A stretch of 52,168 bases of DNA from Suillus spraguei (lineage: Eukaryota > Basidiomycota > Agaricomycetes > Boletales > Suillaceae), in NCBI GenBank assembly GCA_016800925.1, contig JABCPU010000452.1, positions 1-52,168 of the forward strand. The letters run 5' to 3'. Positions within the stretch are counted from its first letter, which is position 1; each line of letters opens with the position of its first letter. Below the pieces are notes generated by a model. It did not search any database and was not told the origin of the DNA. It saw only the letters and a program-made list of their open reading frames with translations. This document shows, piece after piece, positions 19,714-31,375 of the stretch. The position numbers and the translations under genes are program-made.

Positions 19714-20469
19714 GGTCAGTTCCACCAAAGATGATTTGTCCAGTGGTTTCTCGCCGCGAACCGCCGTAGGGCCGAAAATATACCAAGAACGTCCGCAGTA
19801 ATGGTGTCTTGGCCAAACAGGCTGTCAGTAACAGTAGGGATAGGCTCTATCGGCATGTCTGTCAGGGTGCCAACTGTCAAGCCTAGTACAGCCCTGATGC
19901 CAAGGACACCGTCAACACCACCACCCAAGCCCTGTGTGTCATCAGCAACACCGATCGACTGCACGATGACGGTGACGTAGTCGAGGATCTCAATTCCTAT
20001 AGATAATCATAGATATTTTCAATTTATGATATCACACCAGAGAAGGAGCCAGAACCATAGGTGACCCTTACAGGTCGCCAGTGCGGAAGCCGCTTTCCGC
20101 GTACGTAGAGGCACGAACCCATGTGTTCCCACTACCGCTGTTGAGAAGTAAATTGTCTTCAATAATGCATTAGCAGCCGCATGTTTTCTTAGCATTGAAC
20201 TTACAGATTTTGGGGGGCTTGCCAATGCCAACCGGTATGACGTAGCTCACATAATCGTTCATTACAGGAACGTTATTCAAACGTTGTCCGTGCTTGCTGC
20301 GATCCCTAAGGACCTGCACACGAGCTCTATCGTGCGCCAAGAGGTTATTAGTACCATTGGAGAACTTTAGCATACTGGTAATGGGGACGGAGATAGGGTA
20401 ATTGGCAGCTTCAACGGGCGATGCCGTTGAAAAAACTAGGATAAGTGTTAACAATGCAGCGGGGAACAT
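19687..20469 (-). pseudogene. Aspartic protease pseudogene, copy 3, 3'-truncated
   Basis: Exons 1 to 3 of the same gene family are present (signal peptide MFPAALLTLILVFS), but exons 4-6 are lost: homology stops at the donor of the third intron, beside the helicase fragment. The first active site reads N-S-G-S, so the catalytic Asp is already Asn, and a two-base deletion near 19775 shifts the frame within exon 3. The first active site, frame and second catalytic domain are all destroyed, so no protease activity is possible. Confidence 0.9.
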
Positions 20470-21003
20470 GGCTTACAAGAAAGTAATAACGTACTCAGCG
20501 GCCTATTATATATGTGCGATGGCAATGTTGGGCACCTTCAAAGCCACGTATGAAGCGTCCCCCTGGAAAAAGCGATGACGAGATAGTTGCGATCCGAATC
20601 ATCAATGTATCAGTGATGAGTCGGCTTCCTGACAAAATGTGGCAAGAGACGGTTTGCTTTTGCCAATACCTAGGTGGCAGGAATTTACAATTCGCCTGTG
20701 TACGGGCTAATATAGCTCAAATGTTCATTGACTCACCTCACGTTCATTTCCATAGAGATGCTGGCTCATTCTCATTATGAATACACCTTGGCAGAATGTC
20801 CGCGTCAATGCCAAGGTCAGTGCAGTAAGCATTGCTGAGGAGAGCGGTTGTCCGGTAACTCGTCACAAGACCTGCTCATAGGAAGTAAGTGGACTTGTGA
20901 ACTTCAGGATTGGCTGTCACTTATTTGATATGGCAGAGGTCGTCGTATCACTTCTCTTGGAGTCCTATCCAATTTCACTGGTTGCAAACCGTCCATGATA
21001 TGG
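20470..21003. other. Duplicated upstream region of protease copy 3
   Basis: 20470-20790 resembles the upstream regions of copies 1 and 2. Nothing else recognised up to 21003. Confidence 0.5.
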
Positions 21004-21435
21004 TCAATGAGCAGTGAGTACATCATTCCAGGGATTCAGGTGATGACAACCCAGTCTTCTGATCTTTTGTTGCAGTTTGTTGAGGTCACTACAGAAGAGC
21101 CTGACGTGTTCGTGCTGGTTGTGTAGGCTGAATGAACCTTCTGCGGTAGGAAAATTGACGTGGTCCGTGGAGGACGAAGCGGGGGGTTGAAGCGTCGAAA
21201 TAAAACCAGACTTCGCGGTCGATGAAGCCACGTCAGCTGGTTGAAAACGGGTCAAGTCTATGTTCTGATAAAAGCCAGGTGGTGGCCCAAATTCAACTGC
21301 AACTGCAAAAAGTCCGGAAGGCTGTGACATCATGAGAAAATTTCCCACGAGGGCGTGTTCCTCAGAAAGGGCTGGACGCCAGTCTTTTGTCTCCCAAAAC
21401 CCTTTTTCAATGACACCCTCAGGCATTTTTTTCAC
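21004..21435 (-). CDS. Hypothetical protein, 143 residues
   Basis: A clean minus-strand ORF starting with Met and ending at a stop at 21004. It has no signal peptide or membrane segment, and includes EFGPPPGFYQNIDLTRFQP and a basic C-terminal half (LNKLQQKIRRLGCHH). I do not recognise a family. It diverges from the plus-strand ORF at 21632 with about 200 bases between, which could be a shared promoter. May be a single exon of a longer or decayed gene. Confidence 0.35.
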   Translation of the reverse strand: MKKMPEGVIEKGFWETKDWRPALSEEHALVGNFLMMSQPSGLFAVAVEFGPPPGFYQNIDLTRFQPADVASSTAKSGFISTLQPPASSSTDHVNFPTAEGSFSLHNQHEHVRLFCSDLNKLQQKIRRLGCHHLNPWNDVLTAH

Positions 21436-21631
21436 TTACAACGTGATTCATGCAAATCTAAACGGACGCTGCGAATTTAGGCTCCAAATATTTCAGATTT
21501 GTGAGTCCTTGACGTGTTCGAATTCTAGCACATAGTACAACTTAGTAGGCTAGACTATCATTAATTGGTGGGTATCTTCATTCATTCGCCTACATCCTAC
21601 AAGCAAAATCTTACGGTATATTTATCAGCCA

Positions 21632-22156
21632 ATGTTCAGCACAGACAAGACGAAGTGGTACAGGCTGTCAGAAGCTGCACAACAGGCAGTTATGCAACGT
21701 TACACCATCTCAGGATCTCCTGTCAATGGGACAGACCCGAATTCAGTCCTCCACTGGAGGATCTTTGTGCAGTGTACACTTCTGGATGATAGTTCTCGGA
21801 TTGTCATGCTAGACATGATGCCCGGCCAGGACGGTAGAACTGGTGTCCTGGCTGTCTCTGAGGCCCCCGACGAGTCATCTCAAAGAAGTGTTGCTGATGC
21901 TTCTGAGGATGCTACTATTGATATCACGGTTAAATCTCTTTTGGATTTACTGGAATCTAATGGACGTAATCGTTTCTTATATGATAGCACTGGCTCTGGA
22001 TGCCGATTTTGGTGCCATATAGTCCTCGGTGACCTGGAGAAGAGAAGATTTATTTCCGATGGTGCTATCTCCAGGTTTGATGCATACGTCGCAGAAAAAA
22101 GGCAAGAAAACCCCGTGCGGTTCCCACTACCAACCCGTGAAGGCACCTTTTACTAG
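21632..22156 (+). CDS. Small fungal protein, DUF7770-like
   Basis: The 174-residue ORF has features I associate with the fungal DUF7770 family: an HWRIFVQC segment (about residue 40), LDMMPGQDG then TGVLAVS, a SGCRFWCHIVLGDLE block (about residue 120), and a C terminus PVRFPLPTREGTFY. Function of that family is unknown to me. The ORF ends precisely at the family's usual GTFY end, which argues that the 3' end is complete. The ATG at 21632 is the first in frame; an upstream exon cannot be excluded because the frame is open some distance before it. No intron is needed. Confidence 0.6.
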   Translation: MFSTDKTKWYRLSEAAQQAVMQRYTISGSPVNGTDPNSVLHWRIFVQCTLLDDSSRIVMLDMMPGQDGRTGVLAVSEAPDESSQRSVADASEDATIDITVKSLLDLLESNGRNRFLYDSTGSGCRFWCHIVLGDLEKRRFISDGAISRFDAYVAEKRQENPVRFPLPTREGTFY

Positions 22157-23418
22157 TGCAAGGCAACTGCATCGCCGTCTCTCTGTTGGGGTGTACATTT
22201 TCTGGTGATAACTCTATGATGTATTGACAGTAGGCGTAGGAAAGATACAGATAACTGATATACCGTGATACAGTTGAAACACGATAACCCTGACCTCCTG
22301 ACAGAAGTGATCATTAGCCCAAGACAGGACAAATTTTCCTTGTTGAACTAAGTCAATACGTCTGTAGATACAGATTGGATTGTCATATTAAGGTTATCTT
22401 ACTTCTAACATGTAGGTCTGAATACGGGAGCCCATTGTGGGCTGAAAAGTTACCGAAAGCCTAGAATTACAGATACTACGCCAACAGTTTCAGATACTTG
22501 GCTGAGATATTCCTTGAACCTGAAAGTGACATGTCCCCATGTGCGCCTTACACGCGCTAGCGAAACGAATGCTAGGGTACATCAGTAAGTCTGCGTGTGA
22601 GATACAAGAATACGAGAGTACTACACACCTCAGTAGAGTTAGGGAATAATACTGAGGTGTCAATGAGAGGCGCGACAATGTATATATCTGCGGAGACGCT
22701 TAGGTAGCGTAGCGTCAGAGGATTGACATAGCGGAGGTACCATAAGGCGCAGAAGCCAAGAAGCAATGGACAGTGTGGTACCAATGGTGATCAAGATAGC
22801 AAGATAAAGGAAAAAGGAAACAAAGTGTCTGAGAGTTTATCAAGAGTCTATCAGAAGTCAACACGCCTAACTGCAGGAATTAATGCAATCACGCACCCCC
22901 GCATGTTTCTGTCCTTCTGATAAGATAAGAAGGCAGGACAGAAGCCCTTTAAACACCACTGGCCTTCGAGCCATGAAGGGAGATGACTATTCCAAAACAA
23001 CTTGAATATGTGATTCAGTCTGTCATTCCATAGATGAACTCATGAGAGGTGGAATGCCCAGTTTTGGCATGCGTACTTGAGAGCTTCATAAGCCGATTGA
23101 TTCCAAAATTCTCGTCTTGCTTTTGCGAAATCTAACTTGAAATGCTTTCATAACATGGATGATGTCCATGTCTGGGAGACGATAACCTTGTGGTGGTGAT
23201 AATGCAGGACTGGAAGGATTTTGGTGCCTTAACGCAAGGAATACCGTAAGCTCTTGAACTGCTGGATAACTTGAAAAACCGGCAGTAAGGGCATTTCCGG
23301 GGCGATCATTTGCTCGTTTATTGCTTCAGACGTATTGTCAGCCAGACAGACGTCGCAAGAGTCGACTGCCAAGCATGACCATTGCCAGACGTCCATAGCA
23401 AGTTTTGTCCACTTTGAG
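22157..23418. other. Intergenic, no gene recognised
   Basis: Only short ORFs without domains. No transposon boundary was found. Confidence 0.5.
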
Positions 23419-23562
23419 ACTGTAGCCGGTCCCGCCCGCTCTCTGTTTGCAGCCAGCCTCGCCCGTGGTGGGTCTGCAGCCAGTCATTCCCGCTCTCAGT
23501 CTGCAACCACTGCTTTCCGCTCCTGGTCTGTAGCCAGCTTTGCCCATTCTAGGTCTGCATCA
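23419..23562. repeat. Minisatellite of about 27-base units
   Basis: Five imperfect units with the core gtctgcagccag...ccgctct repeat in tandem. Both strands stay open across it, giving overlapping ORFs of 101 and 69 codons that I attribute to the repeat rather than to a gene. Confidence 0.7.
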
Positions 23563-23855
23563 ACCATCAGGAAACCCACTGCCGAGCGAAGTGACTCGCA
23601 GCATTGCGCTTCTTTTGAAACAACAGTAGCAAGCGAGTAGTAGCTGGAAGAACCGTACTGGCTCTGGGACTCTCGAACTGTTGATCACTGGAATTCGGTC
23701 AAGCGAACTTCAGGATTGGTTTTAACTTAAAATGGTTTAGTTTGACTTGCTATTACGTGCTACGCAAGCTACTGCCAGTAGCACCTGAAGGACAAGTCGA
23801 CGCTCGTCTGGTTTTGCCGTCATCCATATCCAATTCCCGAGTCAATGTTATCATA

Positions 23856-26800
23856 TTACTCACCTCGTGCCACACACTGTAGTTTAATTTTAGTCTTAAC
23901 GAAGGCATCGGGTTGCACACTAGTCAGTGGTAGTACATACTGCCGTTCTACGAGTAGTGGGCCAAGTGAGATCTCACAAATCATGAATAAGATGTTTGCG
24001 CAATGGAGGTGTTTAGTTGGTTCTTGGACCATCGACATGTTGCTCATTCCAGCTTGTGACTGTCCATGGACTTGTGGAATAGCAACGTGTCTCTCATGAG
24101 ATACTCCCCAGCGGTGCAGATACCAGCCGACCAGACCGGTTATGCAAAAGAAGTTGATCGATTCCCCAATCTCCAACCACGACCCTGCGTCATATGTCAA
24201 TTCGGTACAATCTGACCACCAGCTAGCCAACTTACCAGTATCCGTGACGTTCAGGAAAAACGTCATAGTCATTCCTGATCCAGAAGTTAGCGATCAGTGC
24301 AGGTCAACAGGAACAACCTACCATCAGTGAGCGTCAGGGCGACCAGAAATAGCGAGAAAGGCGGCAGGTGTAGTTTTGCATTCAAAGTAGCAAAAACAGC
24401 TGACAAGATCACATATGGAGCGACAATTTTGAGTATCTGTAGCAATCCCTTTAAGCTTCCGGAATGCGAAACGATGTTTGAAGAACCCACCAATAACGCT
24501 GCCATCAGGAATGGATTAAAAATTGGTACCAGACGGTAGACAGGTTCCAAGTAGAACGATCTACAAGAGGTAAGCAGCGGAGCTGGATCAGCTCGTCGGG
24601 GAAACTCACGCAATTGAAGCGACGCTGGGCATAGTCAATCATCAACATCGGCACCACGAAGGTCAGTGCTGTTCATCACTCACTTTCCGGCTCCAAAGAA
24701 GGCCACCTGAACGAAAAATAAGAAAAAGAGTGCGATTCTGATGTCGTTAGTGTGAAACTCGTATCCTTGATTCTGCAAAGCGGCCCCAGGTTGATCTGGA
24801 TGGACGGTGGTTTCGACTTCAATCCATAAGAGTAAATTGCATGTAAAAGCGGCATAGAATAGGCCTTCGACGCTGATTGAAAGAATGACGAAGCAGACGC
24901 CGAAGCCCAGGAAAAGCGATATAATTCTGGGGGTCGGAGTGTTGTGCTGTGCTTTAGAGATGAATGGATATATTGACGATACAGCTGAGAAGCATAAAAA
25001 TTAGATGTATGACTTGTCTCAGTTGATTAGGGGTACCGAGTATGACCCATGTTAAAGTTTGGTTAATGATGGGCAATCCCTGCTTCGCTTGTAAACTTTT
25101 TACCGAGCTTGAAGTAATTGTCATGGCGAGTAAGATAAACGACGCCTTGGATATAGATGAGTTAATAATGAGTTAACTACATAGCGCCATTACAACTACC
25201 TACCTGGATGATCCCAGATAGTTGTGCGACTTTTGGAGCACCCTTCGACGCCAAACGCGTACAACCTGCGCCGACTGCGAAGATCGTCGCTCCACCGCAC
25301 ATGCTAACAGACATATGAGCATGAACTATAGGCACAGATCCGTCAGACTGCGCTTACATCATGTATAAATCCTCTCTCTTGTTAACACTAAGTAGGGGAA
25401 ATATGCCAGTTACAAGACAGCTAATCATCCAGGAAAGAAAGAGTCTTGGGTGCTGCGACCGAATGACTTGGCCACGACGCATATGGCCATAAAATACCCA
25501 TGGCCACAGAACCAATGCTCCACAGCGACCGGTGACTGTAGGCAGCCTGGATTATTCGTAAGTCGAACAAACTTTATGAAATGAGCAAGGGTCGACGCAC
25601 GACCATGCACTGGAGTACAACAACCACAACAACCAAGTGGAACAACACTTCAACCATAAAAGGTCCACGCCTGTCGCTTGACTCGAACTGTTGCACAACG
25701 ATTGGAACTCCATGCAGTACGAATTGCTGCCAGAAGTAGCAGGGGAAAGTCACATAGACATAGAATTTCCATGGCGCTTTCTCTGCAGCAAACAGTACCC
25801 AAAATGTCGCTAATATAGTCGCAGTGGTAAGCCTGACCACGGTACGCTGCCTGTCCGAAACTGGGGAAATTGGCGGAGGAAACATCGACAATGATGCATA
25901 AGCACACCATCCCAGATATGCTATCATGACGATGATCCGTATAAGCACTCGATTATAACTGCATTCTCTCAGCAGTTGTTTCTAGCGATAGACGGGCAGC
26001 TTACGTTGCAAGATATTGAAGACCTCGTAGAGCAACATTGATGAGTTCAGTTGCCTCTTGACGTGCTTCGAATAATCTTCCATCACTGATCAAACGTTCT
26101 ATTTTGGATAACCAGGATACTCTTAAAGGCTTTCCATCTTGGCTGACTTCTTCCAAAGGTTCGAAAGCTTTGTATAGAATGGTTTGTACAGCCTTCAATT
26201 CTGACAGGCAACTAATTATGGACAGAAATGCTAGATAGCGCATTTTGGACGCACCGTGTTTTACTCGGTAGTGTTCTAAAATACTTTCTGCATTTGCCAA
26301 TGCAAGCCGGGCCAAGGCCGACTCTCCTTCTCGCGGTAGCAAGTAGCCAGATCGCGTAGGGTCTACATCAGGGAGAATTCCCACTGAATTTACCGGGTAG
26401 TTAACACCAAGCAGCGCGGCCATCAGGGGCGCAAGATCTGCTTGTTCCACATCTTGTCGCAGGAAATCTTCAAGCTGCCAGGGCCGAGAGTACTTATCGT
26501 GTGAAGAAGGAATTACGTCAGGAAGTGGGCCCCTGATACCTTGCCCCCATGCAATTAGCGGGGTACGCGTGTTGTCTGGGTCTGCTAACCCTGTCAGCAC
26601 CTCATTGTTAAAACTGATACAGCGTAGACATCAACCGCCATCACCATGGTTGCCGATCTTAGACATGCCGTGGTCAGCTGTAAATATGAAGCTTGTCTCT
26701 TCATCGTGGTAGAAGTCAGAGAAAAGTTCTTCTGTTTGTCGGACGATGCGATCGACCACTTGGATATTGTTCATGTACTCCTACAACGGAGTAAATAAAT

Positions 26801-27812
26801 AAAAGCGCACTGATCGAGATGCTCACCTTGGAATGTGGTCTGTACGAGTGACCAGTAGTATCCAGACCAAGGAGGTGCAAGAAGAACACCACTTTATCAG
26901 CACGTAATTCTGAATCAAGCAAATCATTCGACGATGCGTTCTGAAACAACGTCCCAAGTTGGTTCAAAACCCACGTATCTAGAGCGGTGGCATCTATCCA
27001 GTTGGTCTGATTAATAACGTGAATGAAATAAGTCTGAACTTTCGTGCCTTTCGTAAAGTCTTCGTCCGCCTCATCGTAGCACCAAGCGTCAACTTTTCCG
27101 GGCGTTGCACCTTGGGCGAACATTGGTAGTATGTCTGGGGAGCCGAAGGAGAAAGTGTGACTGGATTGATTGAAGACAGTGTCAAAGTGAACCTAGAGAA
27201 GGAATGAAACATCGGTCGCAGTGTCCATTGCTACGAAACTGACCGGATTCGTTGTCCAACCCTATCTCGTGAGTCTCATCAGTATATGATAACAAGAAGA
27301 ACGAAGAAATCGACTCTTTACCTTGGTCACTGCAGAAATATTCTCATACACACCCCCTTATGATTTCTTAACTCAGCCCAATATTACTGACGAATCGGGC
27401 AGTGACGTACCAATTATTGCGACATGCCCAGGTCGACTTTTTGTCGGTACTCGAGTGTGCGATAATCCAAACGCTCCTCGCGTTTGAATGATATCGCGCA
27501 AATAAGGCGCTACAATTTTTGGTGAGGAAGGAATGAAAGAAAACGCATTCACATTAAATAGAAGGTCTGCGCGTAGACCGTCTCCTGACAGAAATCGTTG
27601 ATTGAGCAGTTGGTGCTACGGAAAGTAAAGCTATACTTGCCCACAATAAGAACGACCCGTTTTGCTTCCCCAGAGCCAGCTCTGCGAGGAAGCATGCCAT
27701 AAACGACTGGGCTAGTGAAGTAGCAATCAAAGACAGAAGCAATGAATACGATATGGAAGATAAGTCCCAGCGTTAGCAGCTTGGAATTATTTTTATGGGA
27801 TGACACTGCCAT
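23856..27812 (-). CDS. mcd4: GPI ethanolamine phosphate transferase 1 (PIG-N/Mcd4)
   Basis: Adds phosphoethanolamine to the first mannose of GPI-anchor precursors in the ER membrane. I assign 19 exons: 27812-27641, 27584-27411, 27356-27322, 27261-27244, 27192-27048, 26993-26827, 26780-26636, 26581-26255, 26200-26005, 25958-25611, 25546-25358, 25303-25204, 25145-25037, 24984-24684, 24624-24610, 24560-24491, 24436-24322, 24274-24236, 24184-23856. All phases agree; 997 residues, normal for the family. Seen: an N-terminal membrane segment, GDGLRAD (58-64), nucleophile Thr105 in [54 protein letters not shown], and many C-terminal membrane segments. Intron 1 begins GC (GCAAGT). The intron at 27047-26994 also appears to begin GC, but is in frame and may be retained. 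The last 75 or so residues after SINFFCIT do not match the usual tail. Confidence 0.93.
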
Positions 27813-28322
27813 TTGTGAGAGCGTCCGAGAAATGGTCAAATCTGGCAGTTTCCGGTACCCTTTTTATCAGTAGGACCTTGCTCGGTTCTTTCAAACGCTG
27901 CACAAACTGGTCCGAATACCAGCCGTACCAGAGAACCGATGAGTCCTTGAACCGACAATCCTTGAACCGATGCCATGGCCCGTTACGAGTACATACTCTG
28001 CATTATGTTATTGTCACGAAATGGTAAAAGACAATATGACTTTGTCAACGATTCCCTGATCGGCGGCCTCCAGTAACCCAATGCCAGCTATTATTTAACC
28101 CCATTAATTCAGTTATTCATCCAAAGTGGGGCGCACCAATTGTAACCTATTCAGTTATAACCTGGGTTAGTTGAAGAATGCATACTGATACTTACTATTG
28201 ATATGACTTTCATTAAATAAGTCAAAGCGATCCTGACGAAAAGAAAGTTTCGAATCCTACTAGTTAGCGGTCACGTGAGCACGATCACAAAAAATTAGAT
28301 TCGCTGCTCACCGTCACAAACA
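27813..28322. promoter_or_regulatory. Shared divergent promoter of mcd4 and pwp1
   Basis: 510 bases separate the start codons of the two head-to-head housekeeping genes. There is no clear TATA box by eye. Both 5' untranslated regions and promoters must lie here. Confidence 0.6.
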
Positions 28323-30306
28323 ATGAGCAACCTCATATCCTGTGTATCATGGTAACTAATCCCCATCCCGCACACTCCAGATATCTAACCCGAATACTAG
28401 GGTAAAACGCGGCGTTTCAGCCCATCAGCCCTCCAGATACGTCCTCGATGATAAGGAACTGGAGCGCGTCAGTGCACTCGCACACATCGAGCTTGAGGAT
28501 GCACGGATAGAGCTCGAGCGTGCGCATAATGCTGCTAAAATTATGGGCAAGGGCGCGGAAGGTGCTGAGGCAGATGATGCGGATGAAGATGGTGATGATG
28601 ATGCATGGGTCGAGTGCGTGATTTTGTTTTTGCTCGGTGATGTTTGCTGATGATATTATAAAGCGAGGAGAATGCGTCGATGGAGGTGGATGGAGATGTA
28701 CAGGTTAAGGCGCCTGAAAAGGAAGATGATCTTGCGCAGTATAATTTGGATGAATATGACGAGGACGATGTCAAAGAAGATGGTATATCTGCGGACACTG
28801 CCTATTCATTGATGCTAATATTTCGCAGGCATGGGTCCATTCAGCAATATTAAAGGACTTACATTTTATAGAGATAACCAGGATGATCCATACATCACAC
28901 TCAAAGACGTGCGGTTGCTTTGCCTCTCTTTTATTTGCATTTAACACTATACAGGATGCTGAAGATGACGAGCGTTCAGATCTCGAGATCCTCCCAACAG
29001 ACAACCTCCTGGTCACCGCAAAAACCGAAGACGACGTCTCCCAACTCGAGATCTACGTCTACGACGAATCCCAAGACAACCTCTACGTCCACCACGACCT
29101 CATGCTCCCCAACTTCCCCCTCTGCCTCGAATGGCTAGACTTCCCACCCGCATCCTCAGAAATGCAAACCGACACCCCACCAAAATTCGGGAACTACATC
29201 GCAGTCGGTACGCTCGATCCTGAAATCGAAATATGGTCACTAGACGTCATGGAAAGCATGTACCCTGACATGATCCTCGGCAGACCTGATAAAACAGCCG
29301 CACATGTACCTGTGCCAGCGGGCACAGGTAAAAAGAAGCGTAAAAAGACAAAACACCGACCTTCATCAGACAAATATCACGTTGACGCCGTCCTCGGGCT
29401 CTCATGGAACCGCACGCATCGACACATGCTAGCAAGCGCATCCGCGGATCGTACGGTGAAGCTATGGGATTTGTCTCGTCCGATCGTGGATGGGGAGGGT
29501 GCGATAAGGAGCTTTGGAGTGCACAAAGATAAAGTGCAAGCCGTACAATGGAACGAGAAGGAACCAACGGTGCTTTTGTCTGGAAGCTATGATAGGACGG
29601 TTCGGGTGTTTGATTCTAGGGCGCCAGATACAGGTGTTGGGGCTGTGCTTGGTGCTGATGTCGAGGCTTTGCGATGGGATCCCTGGGAAACGCATGCGTT
29701 TTATGTGAGTGTCAATCTTGATTCGTTGTCAGATGTTTGGATCGTTGATGGACTTGTAGGTCTCGTTAGAAAATGGTCTCGTACTTAACTTTGATGCTCG
29801 TGCGCTTCCTACGGATATGAAATCCCCCTCACCTGCACGGTTTACGCTCTCTGCTCATGATGGTGCCGTATCGGCTCTTGACGTAAACCCATTGCTGCGA
29901 GGTTGTATATGCACGGGAGGGACGGATAAACTCGTCAAAGTGTGGAACGTAGAGCAGACCGCTGGAGGCAAGCCTGTTGTCAGTATGGTTGCGTCGAGGG
30001 ATATGGAAGTGGTCAGTATTTCATTTGATTCTGTTATCGCAATCAACATCATATACTGATTCGCGATTTTAGGGCAAAGTCTTCTCAGCGGTGTTTTCGC
30101 CAGACGATCCCCTTACGATCGCTGCAGCAGGCTCTAAGGCAAAACTACAGATATGGGACGTTGGCGCCAACTCGGGCGCACGGAGAGCATTCGCCTCAAA
30201 GCTGAGCGAAGCCGGGCGCGTTCTGAAGGAAAAAGAAGGCGGAGGGTTAGTAGGCCTCGTCAACGATGACGAAACAAGCGAAGACGAAGGGGACGAGGAC
30301 GACTGA
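28323..30306 (+). CDS. pwp1: Periodic tryptophan protein 1 homologue (WD40)
   Basis: PWP1 is a nucleolar WD40 protein for large-subunit ribosome assembly. Seven exons (28323-28351, 28401-28613, 28664-28782, 28829-28908, 28955-29704, 29760-30011, 30073-30306) join in phase to 558 residues, close to the family's length. The N terminus (MSNLISCVSWVKRGVSA) with the invariant W-V-K-R-G and the following YVLDDKELE are typical. An acidic stretch precedes GPFSNIKGLTFYRDN. WD repeats end in IEIWSLDVM, TVKLWDLS, TVRVFDSR, LVKVWNVEQ and LQIWDVG. A basic KKKRKKTKHR at about residue 245 may be a nuclear signal, and the C terminus is acidic. It faces mcd4 across a shared promoter and meets eIF3j tail-to-tail. 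Confidence 0.95.
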
Positions 30307-30384
30307 GCTTTGATATACTAGCTCATACTAAAAAGACAAAAATCTACTCAGACGTAATATGGTAGATGCGCAGATACTACTATT

Positions 30385-31375
30385 CTACATGAAATCATCT
30401 TGGTTTGTACCAAAATCATCCAGCGCTTCATCGTACACCCCCGTATCAAATCTAGGACCGATCAGCGATCGCGGCGACCGTTATAGACGATACACTCACT
30501 TATTCGCGACTTTTGCCGAGCCTAGGACAGGCTTCACAGCAGCTTTAACTTTCTTCTTCCCGCTCGTCTTATCTCTCTGCTCTCTCTGCTTCTCATTAGC
30601 AAGTGTCGTAAGCCCACTCGCGGCTTTCCTGATCTCCACGTCCTTTAAAGGCTGACAGAGCTCTCGGACATGATGCTCCACGAATGACGCGTACAGTGGC
30701 TTGTTCTGATGTCGCTTAATGACGAACTCGATTATTCTTGTTGAAAAATCCTGAAAATCTTCTTTTGTGCGGGGATTAGAGGAGATCAGTGCGTCTAGCT
30801 CGGATGAAGTGCCTGGGCGCGGAGAGATCAGCTCAAAACGCTCAAACACAAAGCCTAAATTCAACTCCAAGCCTAAGACACACCTCCGAGACCAGCAGCC
30901 CCAAAAAGCGCAGCAGCATTATCCAAATCAGCTTTAATCTCCCGCTCCCTATCCAACCTCGCCTTCTCGCGCGGATCAAGGACAGAGTCTTCGTCATATT
31001 CCACATCATCATCATCCCCTCGCGCAGCTTTCGCAGCTTCTTTCTCTGCTATCTTTTGTTTCACTGTGCCCTTCTTTTTTGGGGGTGCTACGGGTGCTGC
31101 TGCTGGTTTATCGTCGTCATCCGAGGATTCATCTGAGGATGCATCCCAGTCGCTCTAGTAAGATCAGTGAGGTGAATAAGGGAGGAAATGGTAGTGACAT
31201 ACTGCTGGAGATGATTCTTCTTCGTCTTCACCCTCCCATTTACTCTTTACGGGTTTCTTAGTCGCGATCGATCGCGCAGCAGGAGCAGGAGCATCGTCGG
31301 ATTCTGTGCTTGATCGTAGTGAGCGTTGTGAAAGATATGATGAAACAAATTCATGTGTTTACCCCAGTCTGACAT
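30385..31375 (-). CDS. hcr1: Translation initiation factor eIF3 subunit J
   Basis: eIF3j joins the 40S ribosome and eIF3 during initiation and recycling. Five exons (31375-31363, 31303-31203, 31154-30884, 30812-30500, 30451-30385) join in phase to 254 residues. The first exon is only 13 bases (MSDW plus one base), as in many fungal orthologues. Seen: acidic N terminus with a second SDWD, a KQKIAEKEA helix, LDPREKARLDRE, the core DLDNAAALFG, then LDALISSNPRTKEDFQDFS, the helical RHQNKPLYASFVEHHVRELC region, and the conserved C-terminal YDEALDDFG...DDFM end. The stop codons of pwp1 and this gene lie 78 bases apart on opposite strands, so the 3' untranslated regions probably overlap. Cytoplasmic, soluble, essentially helical. 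Confidence 0.93.

Noticed and set aside
23335..23640. Overlapping ORFs on both strands over the minisatellite
   Set aside because: Repeat-derived open frames without a domain.
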